NCBI GenBank assembly: GCA_029561455.1
Contig: JAKQIY010000057.1
Span: 1 to 64,000, forward strand
Reading direction: 5' to 3'
Length of the DNA stretch: 64,000 nt
Origin: a bacterium
Lineage (GTDB): Bacteria; Zhuqueibacterota; Zhuqueibacteria; Residuimicrobiales; Krinioviventaceae
Positions 16,626-25,877 of the stretch are shown here, piece by piece. Position 1 is the first letter of the stretch; every line of letters starts with the position of its first letter. Both the position numbers and the translations under genes were made by a program. Under the pieces are notes generated by a model that searched no databases, was not told the origin of the DNA, and saw nothing but the letters and a program-made list of their open reading frames with translations.

Positions 16626-17971
16626 GCGATTTGTCCCTCCTTTGCTTGGTCATTTTCATCAGGGCCATGTTTGATCTTTTCCACCAACAGGTAAATGAAA
16701 AGCGCAAACAACAACAGGTAAATCAAGCCGAAAATTATAATGGAGGTTAATACCTGGCCGCCGCTAACAACCGGTGAAAAGGCTTCGCCGGTTTTCAACA
16801 ATCCATAGACGATCCAGGGCTGGCGACCGACCTCTGCGGTGAGCCAGCCGGTTTGGTTGGCAATCTGCGGTCCGAGGACGGCAATTACATACACCCATAA
16901 TAACCAGCGATAATTAAATAATTTCTTCATCCACCATAATAACAAGCCCAGCCAGGAAATAAAAATGAGCGCCATGCCGATGGCGATCATGATATGATAG
17001 CCCTGAAAGACGATGTTCACCGGCGGTCGCTCGTCTTCAGGGAAAGCATTCAGGCCGATAAGCGGTTCTTTCGCATCCCAGTGCACCAGAAAACTGAGCA
17101 AACCGGGTATTTTTATGCCGACCTGCACTCGTTGCTGCTTGTCATTAACCCAGCCGAACAGGTATAAATCGGCGGCGGCGAGGGAATCATAGTGCGCTTC
17201 CATAGCCGCAAGTTTAGCCGGTTGGGTTTTGCTAACGGTTACAGCGCTGGCATGGCCGGTAGCCAGTTGGAGCAGAGAAGCGACTGCTGCTACAACCAGG
17301 GCAATTTTCAATCCGGCGCGGGCAAAATCTACATGTTTGTTACGAAGCAGATACCATGCGCAAACGCTGATGACCAGAAACGCGCCCGTTTGCCATGCGC
17401 CCATCAGGGTGTGGCTGAGACGATCAAGGGTGGATGGATTGAACACCAATTGCCAAAAATCAACAATTTCAGCACGCGGCCCCATAGCGGTATTAACAAT
17501 GTGATACCCGGCCGGGGTTTGCTGCCAGGAATTGGCAACAATGATCCACACCGCGCTGAAATGCGCGCCAAAGCACACCATTATAGTCGAAATAAAATGT
17601 GTGCGCGGTTTGACCCGGTTCCAGCCAAACAGCAGCACAGCCAGAAAACCGGATTCCAGAAAAAAGGCAAAAATACCTTCGGCCGCCAGGGCGCTGCCAA
17701 ACACATCGCCAACGAACCGTGAATAGGTCGCCCAGTTGGTGCCGAATTGAAATTCCATAACAATCCCGGAAGCTACACCGAGTGCAAAAACCAGCCCGAA
17801 AATTTTAACCCAAAACCGGGTCATGGCATGATAGAGCGGGTTGCGCGTTTTCATATATAGGCCTTCCATGATAACGAGCAGCAATCCCAAACCGATACTG
17901 ATCGGCGGGAAAATATAATGAAAAGCAATGGTCAGCGCAAACTGCAAGCGGGAAAGGATCAAGGCATCCAT
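16622..17971 (-). CDS. cydA: Cytochrome bd ubiquinol oxidase subunit I
   Basis: Haem-bearing and quinol-oxidising subunit, 449 residues. The N-terminus [20 protein letters not shown] contains the conserved haem-ligand His. The motif [23 protein letters not shown] follows, then [12 protein letters not shown] and, late in the protein, [16 protein letters not shown]. The quinol loop between is short, so the protein belongs to the short-Q-loop group rather than the E. coli long-loop type. AGGAG stands 7 bases ahead of the ATG. It is the first gene of the cydAB operon; the promoter should lie in 17972-18238, which is AT-rich and shared with the divergent SRAP gene. Confidence 0.96.
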   Translation of the reverse strand: MDALILSRLQFALTIAFHYIFPPISIGLGLLLVIMEGLYMKTRNPLYHAMTRFWVKIFGLVFALGVASGIVMEFQFGTNWATYSRFVGDVFGSALAAEGIFAFFLESGFLAVLLFGWNRVKPRTHFISTIMVCFGAHFSAVWIIVANSWQQTPAGYHIVNTAMGPRAEIVDFWQLVFNPSTLDRLSHTLMGAWQTGAFLVISVCAWYLLRNKHVDFARAGLKIALVVAAVASLLQLATGHASAVTVSKTQPAKLAAMEAHYDSLAAADLYLFGWVNDKQQRVQVGIKIPGLLSFLVHWDAKEPLIGLNAFPEDERPPVNIVFQGYHIMIAIGMALIFISWLGLLLWWMKKLFNYRWLLWVYVIAVLGPQIANQTGWLTAEVGRQPWIVYGLLKTGEAFSPVVSGGQVLTSIIIFGLIYLLLFALFIYLLVEKIKHGPDENDQAKEGQIA

Positions 17972-18238
17972 TAAACTCTCCTGTTTAGAATTCCCTGGTT
18001 AAATTAATTAAAATTTTTACCGGTAATATTATTTCAGAAAATATGAATAATGAATTGATTTTTCAAGATGAATTTTTAAAAAATAAGAGGGGCAACTAAA
18101 AATGCTTGATTTTTTGAAAATTAAAAACTAAAATACATCAAGTGGTCTTTTAAAAGTTCATAATTATTTAACAATAATCAAACAGGCATACAGGTTTGCC
18201 GGATGCTGTTAATTATACATTAAAAATACAGGTGAATT

Positions 18239-18907
18239 ATGTGTGGACATTTTGCCATTAACTATATGAAATTCAAGAGCCTGATCGACCGGTACGGACT
18301 GGAAATTATGCCAATAGAAGAAATTGAAAATATTTTTAATGACGCCCATTATTATCCCTCGCATGGCGATTCTCATACTCTGGTTCCAGTGGTGTTGGAA
18401 ACACCGCAGGGCCGCGCACTGGATTACTTTCGCTGGGATATTGTTCCGGCGTGGTGGAACAAACCGTTAAAAGAAAAAAAGTTCAGTTCCTTCAACGCAC
18501 GCTCGGAATCATTGCTGGAAAAAGCTAGCTTTAAAAGCGCCTGGCAAAAGAGAAAACGCTGCATCATTCCTGCTACCTGTTTTTTTGAATGGCCCGATAA
18601 AAAACTGGCTTCCAAAGATGCAGAACGAGTCGAATACCGAATTTCCCTGGCGGACCAGCACATTTTTTCTATAGCCGCGATCTGGGATCAATGTATGCTG
18701 CCCGGCAACGAGATTCTCAAATCCTGCACAATTATTACCGTCGATGCCAATGAAAAAATGCTGCAAATACCACATACTCGAATGCCGGTAATACTGGCGC
18801 CGGATGCGGAAAGCGCCTGGTTATCACCTTCGACACCTGCCGAGGCCGCTGCCGAACTTTTACGTCAATATCCGGCTGAACAGATGATCAGTGCCGCTCA
18901 TTATTAA
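18239..18907 (+). CDS. SRAP/YedK-family abasic-site protein
   Basis: Members of this family (bacterial YedK, human HMCES) form a covalent thiazolidine bond between Cys2 and abasic sites in single-stranded DNA and shield them. Here Cys2 is present (MCGHFA), as are FSSFNARSESL (Asn), IIPATCFFEW (Glu) and PHTRMPVIL (His), the residues of the active site. The length of 222 residues is normal. AGGTG stands 6 bases before the ATG. It lies just upstream of umuD and umuC in the same direction with a 150-bp gap, so a shared role in DNA-damage tolerance is likely. Confidence 0.93.
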   Translation: MCGHFAINYMKFKSLIDRYGLEIMPIEEIENIFNDAHYYPSHGDSHTLVPVVLETPQGRALDYFRWDIVPAWWNKPLKEKKFSSFNARSESLLEKASFKSAWQKRKRCIIPATCFFEWPDKKLASKDAERVEYRISLADQHIFSIAAIWDQCMLPGNEILKSCTIITVDANEKMLQIPHTRMPVILAPDAESAWLSPSTPAEAAAELLRQYPAEQMISAAHY

Positions 18908-19055
18908 TGTAGCAAATATTGACAATTCTTTTTATATTATCGGCATAAACCGGTTTCAAGGCTACTCTCTATCGGAGCCACCCGGTTCGGATACCGAAAA
19001 AGGTTGAACAAAGAACTTGTACCACAGAAAGGCCGCACTTTTCAGCGCAACTGCA

Positions 19056-19508
19056 ATGAATAACGCCCCCAAAAAACTGACCGTAACGGCAGTTTACCCG
19101 GTTTCCACCGATGAGCAGGTGGAACTGTTGCTGTTTTATCCGAAAATCCAGGCAGGCTTTCCCTCCCCGGCGGATGATTACCTGGCTGAAAAGCTGGATT
19201 TGAACAAGTATCTGATCAAAAACCGGGCAACCACCTATTGCGTGCGGGTCGAAGGCGATTCCATGACCGGCGCCGGCATCTACTCCGGTGATATTCTGAT
19301 CGTCGACCGCTCTATCCAGGCCCGTGAAAACCTGATCGTTATTGCCATTCTTAACGGCGAACTGACGGTAAAATGGCTGAAACGCCGCAACGGTAAATTA
19401 CTGCTCTATCCGGATAATGCCGCCTTTCCTTCCATTGAAATACCGGAGGAAGCGGATTTCCAGATCTGGGGTGTGGTGGTGCATTGTATCCATACCTTTT
19501 ACAAATAA
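19056..19508 (+). CDS. umuD: UmuD-like S24 peptidase, polymerase V accessory subunit
   Basis: Self-cleaves after RecA activation and then joins UmuC in the translesion polymerase V. With ATG 19056 the product has 150 residues. The cleavage site is A33-G34 (KIQAGFPSPADDY), the catalytic serine S69 lies in VEGDSMTGAGI and the lysine K106 in ELTVKWLKR. The distances Gly-Ser 35 and Ser-Lys 37 equal those of E. coli UmuD. A TTG 39 bases upstream is an alternative start; neither has a strong ribosome binding site. The gene is 52 bp ahead of umuC. A LexA-type operator was looked for upstream but none could be named, since SOS boxes in this group are not known to me. Confidence 0.92.
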   Translation: MNNAPKKLTVTAVYPVSTDEQVELLLFYPKIQAGFPSPADDYLAEKLDLNKYLIKNRATTYCVRVEGDSMTGAGIYSGDILIVDRSIQARENLIVIAILNGELTVKWLKRRNGKLLLYPDNAAFPSIEIPEEADFQIWGVVVHCIHTFYK

Positions 19509-19560
19509 GATGAATTACCGGTACAATTTTAAACCGGCAGGTTAAAAAAGTAAATAGCCT

Positions 19561-20832
19561 ATGAACAAAATATTTGCCCTGGTCGATTGCGACAACTTTT
19601 ATGCCTCCTGTGAACGGGCTTTTAATCCCAGTCTCGCGAACCGCCCGGTTATTGTACTATCTAATAACGATGGCTGCGTGATCGCGCGTTCCAATGAAGT
19701 CAAGCAAATGAAAGTGCCGCTGGGCGAGCCTTATTTCAAATGCCGTGATCTGGTTGAAAAGCATAATATTGCGGTCTTTTCTTCCAATTATGAACTGTAT
19801 GGCGATATGTCGCGCCGGGTCATGGAAATACTGGCCGGTTTTGCGCTGGATATTGAAATTTATTCCATCGATGAAGCCTTTCTGGAACTGGACGGCTTTC
19901 GTCATCAGAACCTGGATGAATATGCCGCCGAAATTCGCCGCTATGTGTTGCAGGGCACCGGCCTGCCGGTAACAATCGGCATCGGCAGTTCCAAAACCCT
20001 CGCCAAAGTAGCCAGTAAATATGCCAAAAAAAACCGCCAGTCCGGAGCTGTGTTTAACATTGTTAACCATCCCGATATCGATCACTTGCTTGAAGGCATC
20101 CCGGTTGAAGATATTTGGGGAGTCGGCAGGCAATACGATAAATTTTTACGCCGGCATGGCATCGAGAATGCCCGGCAGCTCAAATATGCGCAGGATAAAT
20201 GGGTTAAAAAGCACATGACCGTAGTGGGGCTGCGAACGGTTTGGGAATTACGCGGTAAATCATGCCTTGAACTCGACCAGGCGCCGGCGCCGAAAAAAGG
20301 GATTTGCACCTCGCGTAGTTTTGGCCGCCCCATTGAAACACTGGCGGAAATGCGGGAAGCAATTGCCGAATATGCCAGCCGCGCCGCAGAAAAATGTCGC
20401 CAGCAACACTCCGCCGCCTCAATAATGCAGGTATTTTTAACCACCAATCGCTTTAAAGAAGAACCGCAATACTTTAACTGTATACAAATCGTTTTACCCA
20501 CACCAACTAATGATACCCTGGAACTGGTCCGGTATGCCTGCCGTGGTATAGAAAAAATTTACCGGCCCAACTATCATTACAAAAAGGCCGGGATATTTTT
20601 AACCGATATTGTCGATAGCGATAATATTCAGTTGAATTTATTCGACAATTACCCCTACCGGGAAAAATCGCAAAAACTGATGCGGGTCATGGATCAGCTC
20701 AATTCCCGTTACGGGTCTAAAACCGTACAGGTGGCAGCAGCAGGCACCCGCAAAGAATGGGCGATGCAGCGTAATATGAAATCCAATAACTTTACCACCA
20801 ACTGGAACGAAATCCTCATAGTCAAAGCATAA
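19561..20832 (+). CDS. umuC: DNA polymerase V catalytic subunit UmuC
   Basis: A Y-family translesion polymerase of 423 residues, the normal length of UmuC. Catalytic metal-binding residues are seen in FALVDCDNFYASCERAF at the start and YSIDEAFLELD near residue 105. VIVLSNNDGCVIARSNEVK is the family's fingers motif, and the thumb segment VTIGIGSSKTLAKVASKYAK and helix-hairpin-helix region follow. The C-terminal tail has the UmuC-specific domain that contacts UmuD and the sliding clamp; QLNLFD (residues ~359-364) is a clear beta-clamp binding motif. It follows umuD by 52 bp and forms one unit with it. Confidence 0.96.
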   Translation: MNKIFALVDCDNFYASCERAFNPSLANRPVIVLSNNDGCVIARSNEVKQMKVPLGEPYFKCRDLVEKHNIAVFSSNYELYGDMSRRVMEILAGFALDIEIYSIDEAFLELDGFRHQNLDEYAAEIRRYVLQGTGLPVTIGIGSSKTLAKVASKYAKKNRQSGAVFNIVNHPDIDHLLEGIPVEDIWGVGRQYDKFLRRHGIENARQLKYAQDKWVKKHMTVVGLRTVWELRGKSCLELDQAPAPKKGICTSRSFGRPIETLAEMREAIAEYASRAAEKCRQQHSAASIMQVFLTTNRFKEEPQYFNCIQIVLPTPTNDTLELVRYACRGIEKIYRPNYHYKKAGIFLTDIVDSDNIQLNLFDNYPYREKSQKLMRVMDQLNSRYGSKTVQVAAAGTRKEWAMQRNMKSNNFTTNWNEILIVKA

Positions 20833-20848
20833 CAAACACGGAGCAATT

Positions 20849-21889
20849 ATGCATAACTACAAGCAAAGAATATTGGTTTTTCTATTAACCTGGTTTTTAA
20901 TATTTTCTGCATGTGCAGATAAAAACGCAACCACCAAACCGATAACGACCGAAGATGGAGTAAAAAAAATGAAATGGAACGGCTGGAACGATGCTTATCA
21001 AATAACCAATGCAACGACTCAAGTTATTGTCGTTCCTGCAATCGGCAGGATCATGTTTTATGGTTTCAAGGACGGCGTTAATATATTGTGGAATGATCCG
21101 CAAACTTTTGGTAGAACTTTACCGCAAGATTTGACAAGCGTCAGGTCGTGGACCAATTTTGGCGGTGATAAAGTGTGGCCAACCGGTCAGAATGATTTTC
21201 CGAAAATCAATGGTATGGCCTGGCCGCCGGATCCCTATTTTGACGGCGCCCCGCATACTATAAAAGTTTTGGCGGATGGTGTGGAAATAACCAGCCCGGT
21301 GAGTGAATTCTGCGGCGCGCAGAGTGTGCGGGAAATACGCCTGGCCGAAGAAGGCAGCCGCCTCACAATACGCCAGATAATTAAAAAAATCAAACAAGCC
21401 AAGATTTTATCGGTAGAGCCGATTCGTTACACAATCTGGAATGTTACCCAGGTTAATTCGCCTGACCAGACTTTATTTAATTTAAATGCCAACAGCAAAT
21501 TTCCCAATGGTTATATTATGATGTCCCAAAACGGGGCTTCCAACTTTAGCGTGGAAGGTCAAACCGGAATATTTATACCCAGCGCCAGTAGCGATCAAAA
21601 AGCCGGCGCCGATAGTGATAAATGGCTGGCGGCGATTATCGATGATGTTGTAATCGGTGAGTTTTTTACATACACGCCGGGGGAGACTTTTCCCGATGGG
21701 GGGTGCAGCGCCGAAGTTTATACATGTCCGTCCTATACGGAACTGGAACTGCTGAGCGCCACCAAATTATTGAGGATCGGCGAATCTATCGAATTTACTA
21801 TCGCCTGGGAACTAGATAAATTACCGGCTACCGCCATAACCGCAGCGGAAAAACGGGCTGCTGCCGTTGCCTGGTTAAATAGTAAATAG
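20849..21889 (+). CDS. DUF4380 lipoprotein
   Basis: A 346-residue exported protein with a lipoprotein signal (LLTWFLIFSAC, Cys about residue 22). The mature part begins with NDAYQITNATTQVIVVPAIG followed by RIMFYGFKDGVNILW, the start of DUF4380 proteins, which are predicted to have a galactose-mutarotase-like beta-sandwich. The region SWTNFGGDKVWPTGQND is the other conserved patch. Function is unknown; a carbohydrate-binding or sugar-modifying role in the envelope would fit the fold. It starts 16 bp after umuC with GGAG upstream of ATG, so it may be read through from the umuDC unit although no functional link is obvious. Confidence 0.75.
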   Translation: MHNYKQRILVFLLTWFLIFSACADKNATTKPITTEDGVKKMKWNGWNDAYQITNATTQVIVVPAIGRIMFYGFKDGVNILWNDPQTFGRTLPQDLTSVRSWTNFGGDKVWPTGQNDFPKINGMAWPPDPYFDGAPHTIKVLADGVEITSPVSEFCGAQSVREIRLAEEGSRLTIRQIIKKIKQAKILSVEPIRYTIWNVTQVNSPDQTLFNLNANSKFPNGYIMMSQNGASNFSVEGQTGIFIPSASSDQKAGADSDKWLAAIIDDVVIGEFFTYTPGETFPDGGCSAEVYTCPSYTELELLSATKLLRIGESIEFTIAWELDKLPATAITAAEKRAAAVAWLNSK

Positions 21890-22020
21890 ACCTGAATTTT
21901 TACCATGCATACTGAATAAAGCCAGGTCTTGATATACAATCGTAAAACCGGTAGAGAATATTATTATAAGTAAAAATTTAATTTTTAAGAAACACCTTGA
22001 TAATAAATGAGAAAATGACT

Positions 22021-22917
22021 ATGGATAAAATTCAAGCCAATAAACTAACCCAGTTCGAAGGATGGTTTTCAATTTTTTTCAATATTATCCTGTTTATCCT
22101 GAAATACTGGGCCGGTATTGTAACCGGTTCCATCGCCCTGGTTGCAGATGCCTGGCATACCCTTTCCGATTCGGTATCGTCGATATTTGTATTAATAGGC
22201 GCCAAAGTATCCATCAAACCGGCGGACAAGGCGCATCCGTTCGGACATGGCCGCGCCGAGTCGATTGCTTCAATTGTCATTGGCGTATTATTATCTATGA
22301 TCGCTCTGAACTTTCTTCAGGAATCTATTACTAAACTGCGCAATCATGAAATGGTCAATTTTGGTATGATTGCTATTGTGGTAACGATCATTTCCATTGT
22401 TGCTAAAGAAGGACTGGCGCAATTTGCCCTGTGGGCCTGGCGAAAGAACAAAGCCACCCTGCTCAAAGCCGACGCCTGGCATCATCGCAGCGATGCCATT
22501 TCGTCGGTCATTATTCTGGCCGGTATTTTTTTAGGTAAACACTTTTGGTGGATCGATGGCGTGCTGGGTATTATTGTGGCAATTATGATCTTTTACGCTT
22601 CGCTGGAAATTTTCCGCGATGCGGTCAATCCCCTGCTGGGCGAACAACCGGACACCTTGCTTGTAAACCAGGTGAACGAAATTTGCGGCCGGGTCGCTGC
22701 CACCAATAATTTCAAGGCGCATCATTTTCATATTCATAAATATGGCGACCATACTGAATTGACCTTTCATATAAAATTACCCGGTTCTCTGCATTTGAAA
22801 AAAGCCCATGATATTGCTACGGAAATCGAAAAAGCTATAAAATCAGAATTAAATATCGAAGCGACAATCCACACGGAACCGGATAACAGCAACGTCGTGA
22901 ATCAGTTAAAAGGATAG
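22021..22917 (+). CDS. Cation diffusion facilitator family transporter
   Basis: Inner-membrane exporter of divalent metal ions such as zinc, iron or manganese in exchange for protons. Six hydrophobic helices span residues ~10-200. The metal-site motifs are clear: ADAWHTLSDSVSS on helix 2 (HxxxD) and ADAWHHRSDAISS on helix 5 (HxxxD), with HPFGHGRAES between. The cytosolic domain (residues ~205-298) ends in HHFHIHKYGDHTELTFHI, the usual metal-binding ferredoxin-like domain. ATG 22021 (MDKIQANK) was chosen over ATG 22015 because of the GAG spacing. No regulator is adjacent. Confidence 0.93.
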   Translation: MDKIQANKLTQFEGWFSIFFNIILFILKYWAGIVTGSIALVADAWHTLSDSVSSIFVLIGAKVSIKPADKAHPFGHGRAESIASIVIGVLLSMIALNFLQESITKLRNHEMVNFGMIAIVVTIISIVAKEGLAQFALWAWRKNKATLLKADAWHHRSDAISSVIILAGIFLGKHFWWIDGVLGIIVAIMIFYASLEIFRDAVNPLLGEQPDTLLVNQVNEICGRVAATNNFKAHHFHIHKYGDHTELTFHIKLPGSLHLKKAHDIATEIEKAIKSELNIEATIHTEPDNSNVVNQLKG

Positions 22918-23044
22918 TAATGGTTTAAAAATCCTGAACCCCTTCCCGGATAACATTCTGCTCAATCCGGTAAATGGGAAATATATTCAGTATCCAATTA
23001 AACATTTTTTATACTGCAAGGCTCACATATATAGAGGTGGAAAC

Positions 23045-23740
23045 ATGGCGCAACCGTTCACAGGGAGGTCCTCAAGTCATAAAAATGCTTTGCCGGTCAT
23101 TTTGATCTTTTTAATGGTACTATCCGGTTTATTGATCGGTATTATTTATGCCAACAAATACCGTACCCGAATCATCGAAAAGGAGGATATGTTAGTAACA
23201 GCGCTATTGATGGAGGGTCGGCACAAACAGATTGATACTTTTTTCTCCCTTTACGCCTGGTTTGAAACTTTTATTAAAGTAGAGAACTTTTATTATAATC
23301 AACATCAACACTATGCCGAACCGGCTCGATTGGACAGCCAGTTAATATCCGGTATTGATCCCACTACGATACTTAAAAAAATCCGCAACGACTTTTGGAA
23401 CGACCGGTTATTTCTCGATGATTTTATTCCATACGACACTCTGAAAATACATTTTAAAAAAGCATTTGGGGTTAATTACGTCCATTTCCTATCCGCCCTG
23501 GATAGTTCAAAATTTCGTTATAAATTTTCAATCGATGCCAAACACAGGAATTATACGATTAAAGTATTTGAAAAAAGTGATGTGACCCTCGATAATGATG
23601 TAAAGGACTATTTTATTTATAAACACAAAGGGCAAAATCCACATATTCGTTTCATAGATAAAGGGAAAAAGATCGACCTGGAGGATTTTATTATTAAATA
23701 TGCGGAAATACTTGGCAGAAAACTGGACGAAAAAGAATAA
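23045..23740 (+). CDS. Membrane-anchored protein of unknown function
   Basis: A 231-residue protein starting with a short basic segment and one transmembrane helix (VILIFLMVLSGLLIGIIYA, residues ~18-36), after which the bulk would be periplasmic. The rest is charged, with many aromatic residues, and includes FFSLYAWFETFIKVENFYYN and a lysine-rich beta-like segment near 170-215. No known domain is recognised. AGAGGTGG precedes the ATG by 5 bases, so translation start is well supported. The neighbouring acetyltransferase gene follows 12 bp downstream and is likely cotranscribed. Confidence 0.6.
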   Translation: MAQPFTGRSSSHKNALPVILIFLMVLSGLLIGIIYANKYRTRIIEKEDMLVTALLMEGRHKQIDTFFSLYAWFETFIKVENFYYNQHQHYAEPARLDSQLISGIDPTTILKKIRNDFWNDRLFLDDFIPYDTLKIHFKKAFGVNYVHFLSALDSSKFRYKFSIDAKHRNYTIKVFEKSDVTLDNDVKDYFIYKHKGQNPHIRFIDKGKKIDLEDFIIKYAEILGRKLDEKE

Positions 23741-23752
23741 TCCACTATTATC

Positions 23753-24298
23753 ATGATAGCTAAAAGCCCTCTCAAATTTCAAGATTTCAAAGCCTCCCTG
23801 CATATCTGTCGTGCGGAACTACATCATATTAACCCGGTGATGGCATTGATACGCGCCGTAACCGATGATATGGCTGCTCACAACCTCGATCAGTGGAATG
23901 ATAATTATCCGACCCAACAAATCCTGGAACAGGACATCAGGCAAGGGAATCTATATCTGTTGTTTGATGAAAGCTATTTATGCGGTCAGGTGGTACTCAA
24001 TGATCGTCAGGATGATGAATATAAGACGATACCCTGGGGGTATCATGCCGATAAAGTAATGGTCGTGCATCGCTTGTGCGTGCATCCGGCACAACGTGGC
24101 CGGGGATATGCGCACAAGTTAATGGATTTTGCCGAACATTATGCCAGTGCTAATGGTTACAGTTGTATCCGGCTCGACGCCTATACCGCCAATTCTGCCG
24201 CCATTAACCTGTATGAGACAAGGAATTATACCAAAGCCGGCGAGGTACGCTTTCCGGGTCGAAAATTTGTCTTTAACTGTTATGAAAAAATGCTGTAA
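23753..24298 (+). CDS. GNAT-family N-acetyltransferase
   Basis: A 181-residue acetyltransferase. The CoA-binding motif A reads VMVVHRLCVHPAQRGRGYAHKL (R-G-R-G-Y-A), near residues 102-122, followed by LMDFAEHYASANGYSCIRLD and motif B-like AYTANSAAINLYETRNYTKA. The substrate is not predictable. The N-terminal segment MALIRAVTDDMAAHNLDQWN is typical of the family in which the helix contacts the acceptor. It is separated from the previous membrane protein by 12 bp. Confidence 0.88.
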   Translation: MIAKSPLKFQDFKASLHICRAELHHINPVMALIRAVTDDMAAHNLDQWNDNYPTQQILEQDIRQGNLYLLFDESYLCGQVVLNDRQDDEYKTIPWGYHADKVMVVHRLCVHPAQRGRGYAHKLMDFAEHYASANGYSCIRLDAYTANSAAINLYETRNYTKAGEVRFPGRKFVFNCYEKML

Positions 24299-24335
24299 TT
24301 TTTTTATTATCCTCAAAAAAACATTAAAAAAATCA

Positions 24336-24363
24336 TTGACAAGTTGCAGTTTTTTCCTATATT
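24336..24363 (+). promoter_or_regulatory. Sigma-70-type promoter before the glutamine amidotransferase-like gene
   Basis: TTGACA at 24336-24341 and TATATT at 24358-24363 with a 16-bp spacer. The -10 box ends only 5 bp before the ATG at 24369, so transcription would begin about at that codon; this supports the next ATG, at 24396, as the translation start. Confidence 0.6.
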
Positions 24364-24395
24364 AAAGCATGATAAAAGAAAAAATCAAAGAACCC

Positions 24396-25091
24396 ATGAA
24401 TCTGCATTTTTTTCAACACGTTCCGTTCGAAGGACTGGGCAGTATTGAAGACTGGGCGCAGGATAATAATTTCGACATAACCTGTACCCGTTTTTTTGCT
24501 GGCGAACATCCCCCGGCAACCACTAAATATGACTGGTTGTTTGTCATGGGCGGGCCGATGAATATTTACGAGGAAGATAAATACCCCTGGCTAAAGGAAG
24601 AAAAAAAGGCGATTAAAACAGCTATCAGCAAAGGGAAAATTGTCGTCGGTATATGCCTGGGTGCGCAGCTCATCGCCGATGCACTGGGCGCAAAAACAGT
24701 TGCCAACCAACATAAAGAGATAGGCTGGTTTAAAATACGCAAACATCCGCAGGCGTTTTCATCTCCCCTGGCCGATTTTCTGCCCGAAGAATGCTGGGCA
24801 TTGCACTGGCATGGCGATACTTTTGCAATTCCCCTAGGCTCTATCCCCCTGGCATCGAGTGAAGCCTGCACTAACCAGGGTTTTATTTATAATGAACGCG
24901 TGGTAGGTTTACAATTCCATCTGGAATTTACCCAGGAAGCCGCCAGGCTATTGATTGAGAATGCCGGGCATGAACTGGTTGAAGCCCCTTTTATTCAATC
25001 TGCGGACCGTATGCTGAAATGCGATCAGCGGTTCTTTGAAATTAATTACATAATGGATAACCTGCTGCTGGCATTGTTAAATAAAAAATGA
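24396..25091 (+). CDS. Class I glutamine amidotransferase-like protein
   Basis: With ATG 24396 (MNLHFFQHVPFEGLGSIEDW) the product has 231 residues; the frame also has an ATG at 24369, but that lies at the expected transcription start. The triad of the GATase1 fold is present: the nucleophile Cys in VVGICLGAQLIADALG, and His and Glu in GLQFHLEFT. GGPMNIYEEDKYPWL is the usual early motif. Stand-alone members may transfer amide nitrogen or act as glutaminase or gamma-glutamyl hydrolase-type enzymes; no synthase partner is adjacent. The MBL-fold hydrolase gene follows 64 bp later. Confidence 0.85.
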   Translation: MNLHFFQHVPFEGLGSIEDWAQDNNFDITCTRFFAGEHPPATTKYDWLFVMGGPMNIYEEDKYPWLKEEKKAIKTAISKGKIVVGICLGAQLIADALGAKTVANQHKEIGWFKIRKHPQAFSSPLADFLPEECWALHWHGDTFAIPLGSIPLASSEACTNQGFIYNERVVGLQFHLEFTQEAARLLIENAGHELVEAPFIQSADRMLKCDQRFFEINYIMDNLLLALLNKK

Positions 25092-25155
25092 ATCAGGATT
25101 ATTAACAATACTATAATCGGGATCTGTACCAATCTCTTTATAAAGCGAGGACGCC

Positions 25156-25797
25156 ATGTTTGTAAAACAATTTAAAACAGGCGGAGATAGAAATTTTGCA
25201 TACCTTGCCGCAGATGAAACCAGTAAAAATGCGCTGTTAATCGATCCCTCCTACTCCCCGGAAATGCTCGCCGATTTTGCACAACAACATGGTTATAAAA
25301 TACTCTATATCTTTAATACTCATAAACATTACGATCATACCAACGGTAATCCTGTTATATTCCAGCGCACCGGGATAAAACCGGTAAGCTATGGCGATAC
25401 CGAACCCCACAGCGAGCAAATCATAAGGGATGGCGTTGAATTTCAACTGGGTGCTTTACAGGTTAAAATTCTACACACCCCTGGTCATACCCCGGATTCT
25501 ATCTGCATACTTGTTAACGGCGCTGTATTTACAGGCGATACCCTTTTTGTCGGTAAAGTTGGCGGCACAGATTTTGAGCAACAGGCGCGCCAGGAATATG
25601 ACTCCCTGCACCAAAAACTGCTGACCTTGCCGGATGATACCAGAGTCTACCCCGGACATGATTACGGGGTTATGCCGGAATCGAGCATCGGCTATGAACG
25701 GAAAACCAATCCATTTTTATTGCAACCGGATCAGGCATCATTTATCAATTTAAAGAAAAACTGGGCGGCCTATAAAAAAGAACACGGCATCAGCTAA
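25156..25797 (+). CDS. Metallo-beta-lactamase-fold hydrolase (glyoxalase II-like)
   Basis: A 213-residue hydrolase with the binuclear metal motif HKHYDH (THKHYDHTNGN, HxHxDH) near residue 56, the later ligands in HTPGHTPDSI and FTGDTLFVGKVGG, and the last His in VYPGHDYGV. The domain order is that of glyoxalase II and persulfide dioxygenase relatives, but the C-terminal substrate domain is short. The substrate is likely a thioester or a persulfide. A ribosome binding site, GCGAGGACGCC, stands before the ATG. It is the last plus-strand gene before the convergent CotH gene. Confidence 0.92.
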   Translation: MFVKQFKTGGDRNFAYLAADETSKNALLIDPSYSPEMLADFAQQHGYKILYIFNTHKHYDHTNGNPVIFQRTGIKPVSYGDTEPHSEQIIRDGVEFQLGALQVKILHTPGHTPDSICILVNGAVFTGDTLFVGKVGGTDFEQQARQEYDSLHQKLLTLPDDTRVYPGHDYGVMPESSIGYERKTNPFLLQPDQASFINLKKNWAAYKKEHGIS

Positions 25798-25877
25798 ACG
25801 GAAATGGTATCCCCCGGTTTAGCAGTTATTGACGGCAGATAAAATAAAGTCACCTGAATCTTAAAACCTCATACTAA

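Noticed and set aside
18908-19055. SOS box upstream of umuD
   Set aside because: A palindrome AACCGGTT lies at 18948-18955, but there is no known consensus for this group to compare with, and AACCGGTT-like words are frequent in the window.
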